64,000 nucleotides of DNA from Mastigias papua (taxonomy: Eukaryota > Cnidaria > Scyphozoa > Rhizostomeae > Mastigiidae), in NCBI GenBank assembly GCA_964019165.1, contig OZ025282.1:4152131-4216130 (forward strand), read 5' to 3'. The notes under the pieces were generated by a model. That model worked only from the letters and a program-made list of their open reading frames with translations, was not told where the DNA came from and ran no database searches. Positions 62,242 to 64,000 of this stretch are shown one piece after another (position 1 is the stretch's first letter; every line of letters begins with the position of its first letter). The translations under genes and the position numbers were made by a program.

Positions 62242-62484
62242 GGTTCTCAGGATTCCTTGAAGTAAAACTCCCCTGACTTTTCCAGACTTTCCAGACTAAC
62301 TTTTACAAATCCCCCAACATTTTTCACATCTTCCAGGCAAGTTTCGATGGACCAAGGAAACTCCTTAGCATATGTACAGACAAAGAAATGAACAATAACA
62401 ACCAGAGTGTGGAAGACTTCTAGGTCCAGACAAAAATTCCCCAACTTTTCCAGGGTTTCCAGGTTTTACAGATTCCTGAGAACC
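62242..62484. mobile_element. MITE with GGTTCTCAGGAAT ends
   Basis: The left ggttctcaggattccttgaa and right gattcctgagaacc are inverted repeats with a one-base indel. The interior mirrors itself further (cccctgacttttccagactt against ccccaacttttccagggttt). It is related to the repeat at 29400-30180. Confidence 0.6.
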
Positions 62485-62874
62485 ATGAAGGATAGGCTTC
62501 TGCACTTGTTGATGTAAAAAGACACTTTGGAAGCAAATACCACCCTGCTGACAGGATAATGATTGTGTCTTCTCCCTAAATGATACAAGTCCTTTTATGC
62601 TACTTTTCTAGATTTGGGAAAAAACTCTAAGTTTGAAAAAGCTGCCAAGCAATATATTCTTAGGGCATCAAGCCATTCTGTAATGTCATTCACTGCAAAT
62701 TCCAAAAATGTCTTGCAATACATTTCTGTTCAACAAATGGGTAGACATAAGAGCAACAAAGCAAGGTATTTCCACACACTTCCTGAGTCCATTAAGTCTA
62801 CTTATATCACATGTAACCTGGTCTCATTGGAAAACTTCAATTTTATATATATATATATAATATATATATTTATA

Positions 62875-63086
62875 TATAAAACAATCAGAATACTTTTTAA
62901 GGCACATTTATTGATTCTATACATCAGTTTTGCTAGTAAGGGCTTCAGCAGTGATAATGGTACAGTTGTAAACAGTGAGAGTGATGTGTTTACAACTGTA
63001 TCATTATCACTGATGAAGTCCTTACAGGCAAAACTGATGTATAGAATCAATAAATGTGCCTTAAAAAGTATTCTGATTGTTTTATA
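62875..63086. mobile_element. 212-bp foldback palindrome
   Basis: The left arm 62875-62974 (starting tataaaacaatcagaatact) and right arm 62987-63086 (ending agtattctgattgttttata) are near-perfect inverses of about 100 bp. They are separated by a 12-base spacer, gtgagagtgatg. An AT run of about 35 bp abuts the left end. It looks like a foldback or MITE in hairpin form; the reading frames in it are shadows of the palindrome. Confidence 0.85.
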
Positions 63087-63167
63087 CTCACATTTTTATC
63101 AGAAGCATGGCTACATCTAAATACATAGACAAGGAGTTGTCAATACATAAGCATAAACATAAACATA

Positions 63168-64000
<833 letters not shown>

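Overview
The window is an AT-rich, intron-rich, transposon-laden eukaryotic sequence from an animal. The recognisable genes are metazoan (forkhead, PR/SET zinc finger, LRRC61, NUDT12, EF-1alpha). The mobile elements (CR1/L2-like LINEs, a Penelope-like GIY-YIG remnant, a Mutator-like transposase of the kind common in cnidarians and other invertebrates, many MITEs) fit a non-vertebrate marine animal. An anthozoan cnidarian is my best guess. That placement is inference from family resemblance, not proof.

Layout, left to right. Position 0.4-5.6 kb holds a minus-strand WD40-repeat gene, read from splice sites whose phases agree. About 150 bp away and divergent from it is LRRC61 (plus strand, 5708-15707), rebuilt as ten exons that keep frame throughout. 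Its fourth intron carries a minisatellite of about 1.9 kb. Position 16.1-28.9 kb is a minus-strand NUDT12-like NADH pyrophosphatase gene in two coding exons. A perfect 32-bp tandem duplication breaks its Nudix box. Its 11.7-kb intron holds a complete single-exon FoxB-like forkhead gene on the opposite strand, a LINE with an endonuclease ORF and a Penelope-like fragment. Position 28.9-34.2 kb is repeat-rich intergenic DNA.

Position 34.2-46.5 kb is a minus-strand PRDM gene: a CxxC-type knuckle and PR/SET domain split over two exons, then three C2H2-type fingers. Position 48.4-59.1 kb contains at least three well-supported minus-strand exons of a gene I do not recognise. Its introns have been filled by a Mutator-like DNA transposon with a full 697-residue transposase ORF, a PIF/Harbinger-type MITE, two LINE fragments (one interrupted by another LINE tail) and other MITEs. 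Position 59.9-61.3 kb is an intact EF-1alpha gene with an intronless CDS and a 5'UTR intron. The right end is repeats: a 212-bp foldback and a long (AT)n tract.

Nothing suggests an operon or shared pathway. Linked features are the divergent WD40/LRRC61 pair and the FoxB gene nested antisense in NUDT12. The least expected signals are the Nudix-box duplication, the Mutator-like element flanked by TTAA at the centre of an imperfect palindrome, and a multi-copy MITE family ending in TACACG that recurs across the window.
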